Source: Siphonodentalium dalli
Taxonomy: Eukaryota; Mollusca; Scaphopoda; Gadilida; Siphonodentaliidae
Direction: 5' to 3'
Assembly: GCA_032622095.1 (NCBI GenBank)
Contig: CP136066.1
Span: 5,851,784-5,915,783 of the forward strand
DNA: 64,000 nt
The translations under genes were made by a program, and so were the position numbers. This document shows positions 22,945-35,249 of this stretch, piece by piece (the first letter of the stretch is position 1; every line of letters starts with the position of its first letter). The notes beneath the pieces are model-generated. The model was not told where the DNA came from, ran no database searches, and saw only the letters and a program-made list of their open reading frames with translations.

Positions 22945-24390
22945 AGTCATTACATGATTTGTACACAACATAGACTCCACGTCCTACGCACACACATGCG
23001 TGATGCATTGGACCTCGGAGAGACAATTTCACACGGAGTTTACGGATATGGGACATCAGTTACAGAGTACAGTTTCGAATCGCGGGATAAGGACGATTGC
23101 GTCCCGGACATCTGCCCCTCAAAGATTGCCCAAGATTTTTTTTTAGATCAGATTAGATACTTTATTCGCAAAAAACATTTACATTACAACATGCAGTGAG
23201 AACAAGTGGAGATTTTATTTGTACAGGGGCAGTATGGCCAGGATTGGTCGTCTTCCTACTGCCCTTTTTTAAATTACCGTTATAGTTGTATTGATGGACA
23301 TAACTTTCAAAACAGTAAATTTTAGTTTCTTTTTTGAATTTACCAGGACTATTTCAGTTGCATTGGTGAAAAATCATTTTCAAAATTTTATTTAAATTTA
23401 AAAAACTAAATTTTGCAATACCACACTAAGCAGCACTAAGCCCCCAAAACGAACGGTATCTACACTATTTGTCTAACTGTACTTAATTTAGCTGACCTCT
23501 TTGTCTTCGATGGTGTCTGCATGGTGTTATATCATAATGCTCTGAAGAAGCCAATGTGTTTTCAAAACACTGGTGTTTCATAATCAGCTGACCAACTAAT
23601 CACTGGCCACTGTGTTTTAAAAGTTGAAACTTGAATTGACCCATACGTTAATTAATTTCAATAAAGTATATAAAAATAAATATTATTGTAAAACTTATGG
23701 GAGGGCACTTGACATGAGGTCGAATGTACACACGCATGTTATGGTCATCGATAACAGTAAATACCCTAAATGTCCCGTCAAGATATTTTCGATCTAACAA
23801 CAGGAAGATGTAAATCTATAAGATTCAATAAATATATATAGTCATATGTTCCTGTCAAAATATTCGATTTATTTAGTATTAAGTTAGCAATCTTCTTGAA
23901 ATAATGCACGTGTATCGGTACCATTGCGACTCCCATATATAAGTTATTTTTATGAATAATCGCGGTGTGGTGGTATCTTTACTTTTTCTGGGCCAATTTT
24001 CACAATCGACGGGTTGAATTTCGATGAAATTTCCGTTATATAAAATGGTGCTGCTCATTTGCCAATTTGAGCAGCAATTTAGAGAATATAATTTGGACTA
24101 TGGAGGTGATAATTAATTACGTAACACACACACCACGAGCTCCTCCTCCAATATAAATATATATTTCATTGTACGCGCTGGTGGTTTTGATGCCACATAC
24201 CCAATGGACAGGCGGGGAACAATCCCCTTCTTGGTACGACCGAACCTGACATCGAATGAGTTAATTTAGTGCAAATGTCCATATCTCATATAAAAAAAAT
24301 TCGACGGTTTCCTTTTCACTGACTTCACACATCGCCGCTTTTTGAAACGCATAGCAGGAAATGGCACCCTTTTGATAATCTCTAAACAAT
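22945..24390 (+). repeat. Three-module repeat, copy 1 (M1-M2-M3)
   Basis: Module M1 (about 22948-23100, ATGATTTGTACACAACATAG ... GCGGGATA), M2 (about 23204-23760, GGCCAGGATTGGTCGTCTTC ... CTTGACATGAGGTCGA) and M3 (about 23795-24390, AATCTATAAGATTCAATAAA ... GGCACCCTTTT). All three recur downstream. Short frames over M1/M2 carry no recognisable domain and are not conserved in length between copies. Confidence 0.7.
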
Positions 24391-24479
24391 GGCTTGATTA
24401 GCCCATTGTCTCATTTTTGTCCGTCGGTTATTAATTTCCGGGTGCCTGAGGAATATATAATAACAGTGATAACTGAACA

Positions 24480-25195
24480 GGGCTACATGCATTGCATGAT
24501 TTGTACAAAACATAGACTCCACGTCCTACGCCCATACATGCTTGATGCATTGTATATCGGAGAGACAATTTCACACAGTTTACGGATATGGGACATCGGT
24601 TACAGAGTACAGTTTCTAATCGCGGGATACGGACGATTGCACAACAGTGATAACAAGTGGAGAATTTGTTTTGTACAGGGCCAGTATGGCCAGGATTGGT
24701 CGTCTTCCTACTGATCTTGTTTTACTTACCGTTATAGTTGTATTGATGTATATAACTTTCCAAAAAATAAAATTTAATTTTAGTCTCTTTATAGAATTTA
24801 CCAGGACTATTTCATTTGCATTGGTGAAAAATCATTTTAAAATTTTTTAATTTAAATTAAAAAAAACTAAATTTTGCAATACCACACTAAGCCCAAAAAC
24901 GAACCTTATCTACACTATTTGTCTAATTGTACTTAATTTAGCTGACCTCTTTGTTTTCGATGGTGTCTGCATGGTGTTATATCATAATGCTATGAAGAAG
25001 CCAATGTGTTTTCAAAACACTGGTGTTTCATAATCAGCTGACCAACTAATCACTGGCCACTGTGTTTTAAAAGTTGAAACTTGAATTGACCCAAACGTTA
25101 ATTAATTTCAATAAAGTATATAAAAATAAATATTATTGTAAAACTTATGGGAGGGCACTTGACATGAGGTCGAGTGTACACACGCAGGTTAGGGT
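24480..25195 (+). repeat. Three-module repeat, copy 2 (M1-M2)
   Basis: M1 (24483-24641) and M2 (24650-25195) follow M3 of copy 1 at a period of about 1535 bp, with small indels. After M2 the homology is lost. The 106-codon frame at 24394 spans the M1/M2 joint and is not conserved in copies 1 and 3. Confidence 0.7.
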
Positions 25196-25199
25196 GCAT

Positions 25200-26340
25200 T
25201 TACATTGCAACAGAAATATACACAGATCTACATGTCGCCCTCTGCACATTCGAACAATGAGTCTACCAAGCTCTACCAGCGACGTTCGATCTCTCAAGGA
25301 TGTATCTACCTGTGAATGTCTTGTCAGTTTTGATCTTTACTCAACACACAGTGTTATATTTTACATGCTAAGACACAAGTCCAATTGATAACTTAATGAA
25401 TAACCCATCTCAACAGCCATGATTGTTCTTACTAATGAAATTAATATAAGTAGATAAACATGCATGCATTGAGATCATATAAACAAAACTTACCACAATA
25501 ATGATATGTGAGTCAATGAGGAATTACAACCAGGCCACGGTCAAACACAATTCTGGACGATATATCGTGCAATTATATATAGCGTCGTGAATACAATTTA
25601 GCAAAACTTAATGAGTAGATATCAACCTTTGCGAAAAGCAATGGTCAATTGGCCCAGTCGACTCATTGTGAGGAAAATCAGAGGGCGACATGCATGGATA
25701 GCTATGGCACAGAATTATGACGAACCAATTGTCACCAAATTCCACCATCATAAATTGTCACACCTACTATGCCATCGCTACTGTGGTACGTGTGTCCGCA
25801 GCCAATACATCGACATCTGTAATGTTCTTTCTAATTATGGTCGATCGTTTTACTAAACATCGTTTCGATTGAACCGGATACATTCATCGGACTCTTTCTC
25901 GTGTTATATTGGACCGTGACATGTTTGTCATTGTCTTCAATGTATCTTATCACATATCAATAGTATTGACGTGATCAGGCACTGAAAACTAAGGAATGGA
26001 AACAAAGGTTTTTTAATAACTTTGGTTATATGGATATTCGCATTTCAATTAACACGCGCTGAACACCCGCGTCTATAACAAAACGATGAAGGTTACTGAA
26101 GTGCGAACCGTTCATTTATGCCATAGCGCTCAAGTACTTCGTTAGTATGTCATATTTTTGATGCCCCGAGACGATACCGTTAAAGACATATTATGGACAA
26201 CTTTCGGGGGCGTTAAACTGATAAGTTAGCATTCAGGTGCTATGTCAACTGGATGAATGTAACATTCTACTAACATCACCGAAAATCTGAATCAAATCGA
26301 CCGTAACACTACATAGAAAACATCGTCTGAACTACGCTCA
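25200..26340. other. No recognised gene
   Basis: Holds an 81-codon plus frame (25611-25856) with no recognisable family. Otherwise AT-rich sequence. Confidence 0.3.
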
Positions 26341-26349
26341 ATTGTAAAT

Positions 26350-27425
26350 ATTTACATCTCGGTACCATATATTCGATTTATTTAGTATTAAGTTAGCACC
26401 CTTCTTGAAATAATGCACGTGTATCGGTACCATTCCTACTCCCATATATAAGTTATTTTTATGAATAATCGCGGTGTGGTGGTGTCTTTACTTTTTCTGG
26501 GCCAATTTTCACAATCGACGGGTTGAATTTCGATGAAATTTCCGTTAAATAAAATGGTGCTGCTCATTTGCCAATTTGAGCAGCAAATTTGAGAATATAA
26601 TTTGGACTATGGAGGTGATAATTAATTACGTAACGCACACACCACGAGCTCCTCCTCCAATATAAATATATATTTCATTGTAAGCGCGGGTGGTTTTGAT
26701 GCCACATACCCAATGCACAGGCGGGGAACAATCCTCTTCTTGGTACGACCGAACCTGACTTCGAATGAATTAATTTAGTGCAAATGTCCATATCTCATAT
26801 AAAAAAAATCGGCGGTTTCCTTTTCGCTGACTTCACCCATCGCCGCTTTTTGAAACGCATAGCAGGAAATGGCACCCTTTTAACAAGTGGATAATTTGTT
26901 TTGTACAGGGCCAGTATGGCCAGGATTGGTCGTCTTCCTACTGATCTTGTTTTACTTACCGTTATAGTTGTATTGATGTATAACTTTGAATTTACCAGGA
27001 CTATTTCATTTGCATTGGTAAAAAATCATTTAAAAAAATTTAAATTTAAATTAAAAAACCTAAATTTTGCAATACCACACTAAGCCCCAAAACGAACCTT
27101 ATCTACACTATTTGTCTAATTGTACTTAATTTAGCTGACCTCTTTGTTTTCGATGGTGTCTGCATGGTGTTATATCATAATGCTATGAAGAAGCCAATGT
27201 GTTTTCAAAACACTGGTGTTTCATAATCAGCTGACCAACTAATCACTGGCCACTGTGTTTTAAAAGTTGAAACTTGAATTGACCCATACGTTAATTAATT
27301 TCAATAAAGTATATAAAAATAAATATTATCGTAAACCTTATGGGAGGGCACTTGACATGAGGTAGAATGTACACACGCAGGTTAGGGTGCATTTACATTG
27401 CTATAGAAATGTACACAGATCTACA
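26350..27425 (+). repeat. Three-module repeat, copy 3 (M3-M2, M1 deleted)
   Basis: M3 (26355-26882) is joined directly to M2 (26882-27425). At the joint CACCCTTTT meets AACAAGTGG, whereas copies 1 and 2 together have about 280 bp including M1 between these points. This is a clean internal deletion. Confidence 0.7.
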
Positions 27426-27429
27426 CGCA

Positions 27430-28860
27430 GACTAGTGTAAACAGGTTGATATAGAAATTCACACAGAAAGAAAACGGTATTAGTTCGTGTGAGCAAAAAA
27501 AATCGTGTCCGCTAACGTTTCGGTAAACGCCGAAGCATTGCAACAGGCAAATCAGTTTGGATTAATTGTTACTCGGGCTTGGCGAATGTTTTCGTTGTCA
27601 TTTCAACCCGTGTATTTCGAATATTGAACACGGACAGGGACGTGGCAACTTGTTCAACGGTTGGAAATTTCATACCTTACACAACATTAGTTGTAATTTC
27701 CAAACCAACAATAGATTGAAAATGATCTTTTAGTTTGATTTTCAAACATTTTATTTGGGGTGGGGGGGGGTATTGTTTTCGGACCAATATTTGCATAATT
27801 TCTTACTTTTTATCAAAATTTTGGGCTGGAATGGCCATCAGCTGGAAATTTTCCAACCTTATCATAGGGGCGGGTGTCATGTTGGAAATGTCCAACACTT
27901 GGAAAGATTGCATCCTGGTCCCTCCCCGTGGCCAGTCATCATCATCATATTTATTGTCTAACAGCTATATATAAAAACTGCATGTAATTTAAGAAAACAA
28001 TATTGTCCTAAATTGGTCAACATTGTCATTGGAATTGTCATCAGTTGGAAATTTTACTACATTTGGTCAAATAAAGGGTGTTGTAGGGTAACTGCATGAT
28101 TTTCATTCTTTCTTCGAACCATTATCAAGTGGTATAAGGATACACTTTAAATACATGCGGCACATACCAATTCGCTGTTATCTGCTGATAGTTGATACAT
28201 GTTTATGTCTGGCCTAAACTGACACGACTCGCAGTGAATTGTCAATTACCAGAGTACTGATCAGCGAGCGTTCAATATTAGTAATCATGTTGTGATCACA
28301 GTAATGTGCGACACGTGACTTCACACATATCTGTATACATTTATACAGCAGTATAAACGCAGCCTTATGGTCATCAATAACAGTAAATACCCTAACCCCA
28401 CCCACATCATGTAGGTTAACAAAACTGACAATAAATAAGTTTCCGTGGACATAATTGCCATGCTTGAAACGACCGATTATCAGTTTGAATATTTTAGTCG
28501 TTTAATATATATAAAACATAATAAGATATTTCTGTAAACAAAATATTGCAGTAAAATCAAATTTAAAATAGGGACATTTTGAGCTGACACCCTCTGCGTT
28601 GTTTACGGATATCGATTATACATGTATGAAATAATTAGCAAAACGAAGCCATCCATCCATCGAAATAGTTTCTATGAAACGAATTATATCAGGTCAGAAT
28701 ATATTATTCTTTTAATACATATTAAATATTCATATGTTCGTGTAAATATATTGGAGAAAATCAGATGAAAGGTTCTAATCCGACACAACGTTCGAAGGTT
28801 TGTTTAAAACTAAACGGACATTGATACCAGACAAATTCTAAATTGAAACTAAATTGAACA
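27430..28860. other. No recognised gene
   Basis: AT-rich. A GGACAGGGACGTGGC motif near 27635 resembles the one near 7721 and 15397. TTATGGTCATCAATAACAGT near 28366 matches 23740. No gene supported. Confidence 0.35.
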
Positions 28861-28872
28861 TTTATCAAAGGT

Positions 28873-29222
28873 CCCGTCTAACAACAGGAAGATGTAAATC
28901 TATAAGATTCAATAAATATATATAGTCATATGTTCCTGTCAAAATATTAGAGTTATTTAGTATTAAGTTAGCACCCTTCTTGAAATAATGCATGTGTATC
29001 GGTACCATTCCGACTCCCTCCGACTCCCATATATAAGTTATTTTTATGAGTAATCGCGGTATATTGGTAGCTTTACTTTCTCTTGGCCAATTTTTACAAT
29101 CGACGGGTTGAATTTCGATAAAATTTCCGTTATATAAAATGATGCTGCTCATTTGCCAATTTGAGCAGCAATTTCGAGAATATATTTTGGACTAGGGAGG
29201 TGATAATTAATTACGTAACGGA
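28873..29222 (+). repeat. M3 module, fourth partial copy
   Basis: Matches 23815-24125 and 26365-26640, from the TAAGATTCAATAAATATATA stretch to TGATAATTAATTACGTAACG, with a short duplication of CCGACTCC. The 95-codon minus frame here is a shadow of the repeat. Confidence 0.7.
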
Positions 29223-29269
29223 CACCGCGAGCTCTGCCACCGCGGCTTGCCAAGCTCCGGCCGCCAGCG

Positions 29270-29600
29270 ATGTTTCCGTGTTCAGCCATGTTCCTCCGTG
29301 TTCATGTCGCGGTCACCTGTGGTATGGCTGTGGTCACACGTGGTCATAGCGTGGATTTCTGTGTTCAAACGTGATCATTTGGCCGTGGTCACCCGTTCGT
29401 CGTACCGTGATCATAGCGTAGATGTTCCGTGTTCAAACGTGATCAGAGCGTGTTCAAACGTGATCAGAGCGTGTTCAAAATCTGAACACGATTGAACACG
29501 TTTACCCAGACCGTGTTCTTGGCGAGTTCAGATTTTGAACACGGAAAAATCGCGCGTGGTCTTCCGTGGACATGTAAAAAACCACGGGCCTTGTACTGTG
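29270..29600. repeat. GTGTTCA/TGAACAC-rich repeat, second locus
   Basis: The same motif vocabulary as 18660-19010 (CGTGTTCAAACGTGATCA, TCTGAACACG, GCGCGTGGTCTTCCGTG), strongly self-complementary. It directly precedes a Helitron-like unit, as at the first locus. Confidence 0.65.
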
Positions 29601-29699
29601 TACTAAGACTCACAACTGGCGTGGTTCGTCTCATGGCTTTGTTCGAAAAAGCAATTGCAACAGCTTCCGAGACACGTATACGTCGAAATCCGCTAGTTT

Positions 29700-30272
29700 T
29701 ACCCGATTTGATCTTGAATTGATAATTTTCAAGGTCAAGGTCAGGTCGGGGTCACAATTTAACCCGTCCATGACACTTCCCGTGGGTAGCAAGTTTGAGC
29801 TCAATCGGTTCGAGTCTATAAAGGACACACACATATATATCATTTGTGGGTACCCGTTTCAAGGTGAAGATCACCTCGGGCGAAAAAACTGAGCCGATGA
29901 AAATCTCCCCCGTTCCTACGAAGCCCTAAGTACGTAAGAATCATACAACACGCTCATGTCGGGATACAGTCACGCTCACGTGTGGACCCAGGCGTAAGAA
30001 TCACAATACACGCATACGCTCTTTATCAACGACACTGCGGATACGAACGTTCTTTAACTATCAACGCGATTAACCCCACCGTGCCAATGGCGGTCATGTT
30101 TGTGACTGGAAGTGGAGAATGGGTGCTCTGTGCTTCTCCAAAACGGCGGTAAACACTGCCAGTGGTTTTTAACCTTAGATTGGAATTTTGAGCTCAATCG
30201 GTCCGGCAGTTTTCCCGGCCATAGCTAACAGACAAACAACAAACAGACATAAGACCCAAAATATATAGTAGA
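29700..30272 (-). mobile_element. Helitron-like repeat, 5' end at 30272
   Basis: The minus-strand start is TCTACTATATATTTTGGGTC preceded by A, a textbook Helitron 5' terminus. The body includes AAGGTCAAGGTCAGGTCGGG and the CATTTGTGGGTACCCGTTT block shared with 19351-19780. The AAGGTCA part matches 55550-55590 inside the demonstrated Helitron insertion. The 3' end is not identifiable, so it may be truncated. Confidence 0.55.
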
Positions 30273-30979
30273 TAACACGATTGAGTCTGTTCCATTCAAT
30301 ACAGTTTCCACAAAAAAGTTACAACTGCCAAGAGATATGGAAATATAGAGCAGGCCTGTTCAAAAATAATGGTCACAGTGTGCAGTCAAATATGGTTACT
30401 TCTGAGATAAAGGAAAACACAGTCCGTAGCACATGACTTTTCAGGATCCTTCAATATCGACATCTGACAATGGTATATCTGCCCGATACAGAGGATTTCT
30501 TTCATTTTTTAGAACAGACTCATCGCCTAACATAAACAACTCAAAATATCGCTGTGTCGGGCACATGTAGCTGATATACATGCATAACATCAAATCTTTT
30601 AAACTGAAAACGATTAGCAAGTATATAGCACCAGAACAGAGGCGCACCTGGACATATCTTTAAAACATCTGTATCTTCATGAAGATATGATAAACTATAG
30701 TACAGGCGAATTAGGGTTTAACCCAGATCTAATTGCAACACAAATGGCAAAGGTGCCGTCATATAGATTAAGTCAATATGTGCAACATACCCAAATCTTA
30801 GAGAACAATATTTGGGACAAATAGCGAAATTCCTGTTTCCATGGCAACGAGGGGTGATTTTAACTGAGTTTGGAAACTAGGTGTTAAATTGCATGTTTGG
30901 CGAGAATTATTTCCATTATCTCAAATATTATGTTGGTTTGTATGAACACCCATTGTTGTCTAACTTTTGAAATGGTGTT

Positions 30980-31615
30980 CTCCTCTTGGGAAGGTCAAGG
31001 TCATATGTAAAGGTCAAGGTCATTGCAAAACAATGTGTGCTTTTTCCGATACTATCATATAACTTTGACCCACTTGATTGAAATTTAAGATATTGAGAGA
31101 CGAAAATATATTTACAATAATTTTGAGGACCACCGCTTCGTGCAGAATAATAGTTTTAGCAATAATGTCAACTCAATCCCGAGATATAGACCTTCAAAGT
31201 TGGTGGTACCCTTTCGTAATAAGCAAAATTCTGTACTATTTTGACCAGAGACATGGTTATATAAGAGAGCGGCCAGTGGAGGAAAAGGGCCATACTTAAA
31301 GAGTTTAATGCAAATTCGTATATAACGGATTATTATATACTGTTGGAAAGCCTGTGGATTGTCCATTATTATTAGCCCTGTTGTAGTGAGCAAAAGTGGA
31401 AAGAAACTATAGATATTATTATTGCCATGGCAACAGATACTATTTTTGTAAAAAAAATGGAAAAAGGTCATATCTAAAAGTATAATTGGTCTGGGTAAGA
31501 TTAATTCATATACATTACATATGGGTGAAGGTCCTACACAATGTGCTGTCATCTGCTATGTGTATATGTCAAGGTCAAACATAAAGGTCAAGGTCATTCG
31601 GGAAAAGTTGATAAC
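30980..31615 (+). repeat. AAGGTCA repeat, two landmarks ~577 bp apart
   Basis: AAGGTCAAGGTCATATGTAA at 30992 and GTCAAGGTCAAACATAAAGG at 31569 head similar blocks that also share GCCATGGCAAC motifs. The spacing and motifs resemble the ~570 bp units at 37.0-38.5 kb read on the other strand, which suggests one family. Confidence 0.45.
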
Positions 31616-31649
31616 ATTGGTTTTGCTCACATCAAAGCAAATACAATAA

Positions 31650-32735
31650 CATATACACTTATGCATAATGTTCTGTAATATTGCACGAGATATGAACACA
31701 ATAAATAATCACATACACATTCTGAACAAAACGATATATTACATTCCCTTGTCGTGTATTTCAATCCCAGAAGGAGGTTCATAATGTGTGGGGTACATGG
31801 TTTTCTTATTGGGGGAGTGTGGTTCCTGAAAGCGAAGTGTTTGTTTTGGTCTGATATGTTTGACATCAGTTTTCTGTATCAGCATGCTAAGTTATGTATC
31901 AATGAGTAGTTAGGGATGGTTGACATTTCTCTGCTCAAAATGACCCCTAGGAAAGTATTTATGCAAAACACATGTAGCTGGTTACCATGGTAACTGGAAT
32001 GTATACACTTAACGTTGATTCAGTACTTTAATGAAATGATTAATCTTATTATATGTCCGTGTTCTGTGACATCTAACGGCATGTCAAGTGATATAGACAG
32101 GGACCTCGCAAACTATATAACTGCAATGGCTCATGTCACAATGATCATAATAGCTCTACGACATCAAACCCGACATGTGACCAAACACAATATAGAGCAG
32201 GCCTGAGTACTGCTTCCAAAGAGCTACATTTAAAATATTTCAATGTCTGAATCATAAATTTGAACAATATTAATCAGAATTAGATTTCAAATTCCCGGCG
32301 GGAAATTTGGATATCTCCATGTATCAGACATCAGACTACCGTCGATAAACATATGATGTTTCATAATATAACAATGACAAAGACAGTGGCATATATAATA
32401 CCCCTTCCCCGACCCCTTTCCAGATGCGACGTCGACCAAAGTTACCAATTGTGTTCAACTCAGTATTCTAAATAAAATGGCAAATCAAATAGTGGCATAA
32501 CTGCTTTCATTTTGAAGGAGTATTGGCGACAAGCCATTCTAGCCCGATAGTATTAATGTTTATGGGCTCATAACTTTGCCATGTATCATCCGATTCCGAT
32601 TAAAGAATACACCCCGCGTCTATTGCGACCTTTCTCCAAAATGCCCCATATGTTCATCTTAGTATTCTCAAGACAATGGCATATGAAAGAGCAACACAGA
32701 TGCTTTCATTCTGAAGGCGTTTCATCTTAACCATG
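31650..32735. other. No recognised gene
   Basis: AT-rich non-coding sequence with chance frames only. Confidence 0.35.
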
Positions 32736-32739
32736 GTAA

Positions 32740-32904
32740 TTACTGATACTGATATTTTCGACTTAAGCGGAGTTCGACTTACCACCTTCGACAACCATGT
32801 TTATTTAAATGACTTTTCACACAAGCTCAGCCGGGACCAGTCAATGACTTCGACTTATGTGGGGGTTTTCGAGTTACCGACGTTCGACTTAACGAAGTTT
32901 TACT
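32740..32904 (-). mobile_element. pogo/Tigger-like MITE
   Basis: Read on the minus strand the right end is CAGTAAAACTTCGTTAAGTC followed by TA on the outside, the classic pogo/Tigger terminus and target. The opposite end is a degenerate inverted match (TTCGACTTAAGCGGAGTTCG). There is no transposase. Confidence 0.55.
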
Positions 32905-32924
32905 GTATTATCATCTATATATAT

Positions 32925-33190
32925 AACAGAGTAGGACATGTTTGTCCATCCGTCTGTTTGTTCGGTTTTTTCCCAGACCACTAGACCGATTTCAACCAAC
33001 TTTGGTTGGTTTGGTGTTAGTTTTTCAAAATTTTGATTTAAACAAATTTGGTCCACATAGAATGCATCACACTGATTTGTTTTCAGAAAATAAATACTCA
33101 AGGTTGTGTGCAAAATGTCCATACAATTTGGTAGAAAAGTTGATATTTTCAGATATATCCCGGACATTATTGTCTGCTATTCCATAAAAG
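32925..33190 (+). repeat. Interspersed repeat with GTCCATCCGTCTGT head
   Basis: Contains TCCATCCGTCTGTTTGTTCG and ACCGATTTCAACCAACTTTG, stretches typical of common invertebrate dispersed repeats, including the 3' parts of some non-LTR elements. Overlapping frames on both strands are not taken as genes. Confidence 0.4.
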
Positions 33191-33731
33191 TAGCACAGTG
33201 TGATTCACTTGGTTATTAAACATGTTACTTAATCAACTGACAACTAAATGTTCTATTCTAAACAAGCATGACGCACGGTATTATTTACATACTGTACTGG
33301 AATCATTATTACTCAGAAGACACTAGGATGGGACGTAAAGTAACGCTCTATTGTCAAATTGAACGTTGTGTCGATCCATGTGTGCTTCCCGACTGCAATT
33401 CAACTGGTAGTACCTAAATGATCGCATGCGTATTCAATTCAAAACAAAAGAAACGAAGACACTATAAGGGGGATTTGGTATAACGCTCTTATGTGTAATT
33501 AAATATTAAACAGTGTTACTTTACACCTGATAAACACGACGTTGCAAGCTGATCCATCTTATAGAAGAAAAAAACAGACGCTGTCAGTATCGATACAACA
33601 TCTGGCTAAGTGTTCCTGATATATTTGGTCATTGAAGCGGTCTTTGGTTTTCCTATCTATCCAAAGAAAATAAGTGTCTGCATGAAATATTCAGGAATGA
33701 TTGTGTTATCTTTGTCACAAAGAACGCCCAA

Positions 33732-33977
33732 ATGGTAACAAATTTTAAAATCTATATGTTATTGAGTTGTTGGTACATGACTCTCCTTCGATTTGAAGCA
33801 AAGCATTGTCCCGATATCTCTTATCTACCAGAATCGTTTCACGTGAATATCGTCCCATCACGAACCTGTGAGAAGTTAGCGACACTTGGGAAGCTTGACT
33901 GTCTGTTAAAGCAAACCCTACTCGTCAATGAGGATTACTGCCAGCAGTCCCCAAGCTGTACGCCCCAGTATAAATAA
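33732..33977 (+). CDS. Candidate small secreted cysteine-containing protein
   Basis: An 81-codon frame with a signal-like start (residues 1-23: basic residue, then LLSCWYMTLL) and a mature part with five cysteines at residues 26, 46, 57, 70 and 76. No family recognised. An AATAAA lies at 34077, about 100 bp past the stop, which would suit a single-exon gene or a last exon. The surrounding segment (33440-33850) has a diverged paralogue at 62400-62830, where the frame is interrupted by a TGA soon after its start. The odd number of mature cysteines, the lack of a confirmed promoter and the missing family keep confidence low. Confidence 0.3.
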   Translation: MVTNFKIYMLLSCWYMTLLRFEAKHCPDISYLPESFHVNIVPSRTCEKLATLGKLDCLLKQTLLVNEDYCQQSPSCTPQYK

Positions 33978-34094
33978 TGATCGTCTGGTGGAACGTTGTT
34001 AAACTTTTGTTGTGCCTCATTATATTCACATTTTTGTTACTTTAGTACGTATGTTGCCAGTATTTTCATTTATTTAAATAAAGAAAATATAAAT

Positions 34095-34250
34095 AAAATT
34101 GAGGTCCGTATGAGCTAGGGTCCGTATAAGCCGGGGTCCGTAAGAGCCAGTGTCCGTATCAGCCGGTGGTCCGTATCAACCAGGGTCCGTATCAGCCAGG
34201 TTCCGTAAGAGCCAGGGTCCGTAAGAGTCAGAATCCTTATCAGCCGGCAT
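34095..34250 (+). repeat. 16 bp tandem array, about nine copies
   Basis: The unit is CCGTATCAGCCAGGGT, with variants in AAGAG/TATCAG. Confidence 0.8.
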
Positions 34251-35240
34251 TCATAGGATCACTCCCTGTATACATATTGGCCACACCATGGCCATATAGC
34301 CAATAAATATTTACAACTTACATACACACCCCACCAATGCCTATTATATAATCACTTCAGGTATACATCGACGCCTCATCGTTGACCATACAGACCTTCT
34401 ATTTATATCAATACAACGCGCAGGACATCACCATTGGTCATACAGTCACTCCCTGTGTACATATTCTTCACACCCATGACCATTTACCAAATCAATATAT
34501 ACATATACACCCCTCGTGACCAAAGCGTCAATCCAGGTACATAAATACCTCTCCAATTGATATACCAATACACCCCAGGACCATTCGTACACTCCATGTT
34601 TGCATATACACCTCGCCCGTGTCAATTCAACCATTCGATGTATACTCACACACCCCATCCATGATCATACAGCTACTCTCAGTATATATATACATCCAAC
34701 AATGTATACAGCTAAGGCAGAGATGCATATATATCACATATACAACCATGACCACAAGGACACTTATATACCCACACGCCGTCAATGACCATCCAGTTAT
34801 GCTCCAGGTATGCATATACACAATCATGACCGTACAGTACTACAGTCATTCCGTGTACAGCTATATGCATTACACATAAGCAATTACGACCACTCCCTAT
34901 TCATTCATGCACAAACACAGCCAACATATGCATACATATACACACATCCATGACAATATTTCACCCAATGTATGCCCGTATATCCCAATCATGATCACAC
35001 AGCCGCTCTATATATACATAAACAACACACACATATGACCATGTAGCTACTATCATTATACCCATACACCAATTCAATAACCATACAAACAATCGTTGTG
35101 TAGCTATTCACATCACACATGACCATACAGTCACCCTTTGTATACATATGCCTCTCACCATGGACACATCACCATTCATGATGATACAATAACTCCCTGT
35201 AGAACTATTAACCCCCATCTATGGACACACATTCACGCCC
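34250..35240 (+). repeat. Degenerate ~60 bp array
   Basis: Recurring CATGACCATACAGTCACTCC plus CTGTATACATAT and CACACCCC motifs, spaced about 55-70 bp, diverge along about 1 kb. The overlapping frames on both strands are explained by this array. Confidence 0.65.
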
Positions 35241-35249
35241 TGGTTGCCA

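Noticed and set aside
33732-33977. Calling the 81-residue ORF a toxin-like peptide
   Set aside because: Odd cysteine number and no recognised framework; there is nothing in the sequence to support a toxin role.
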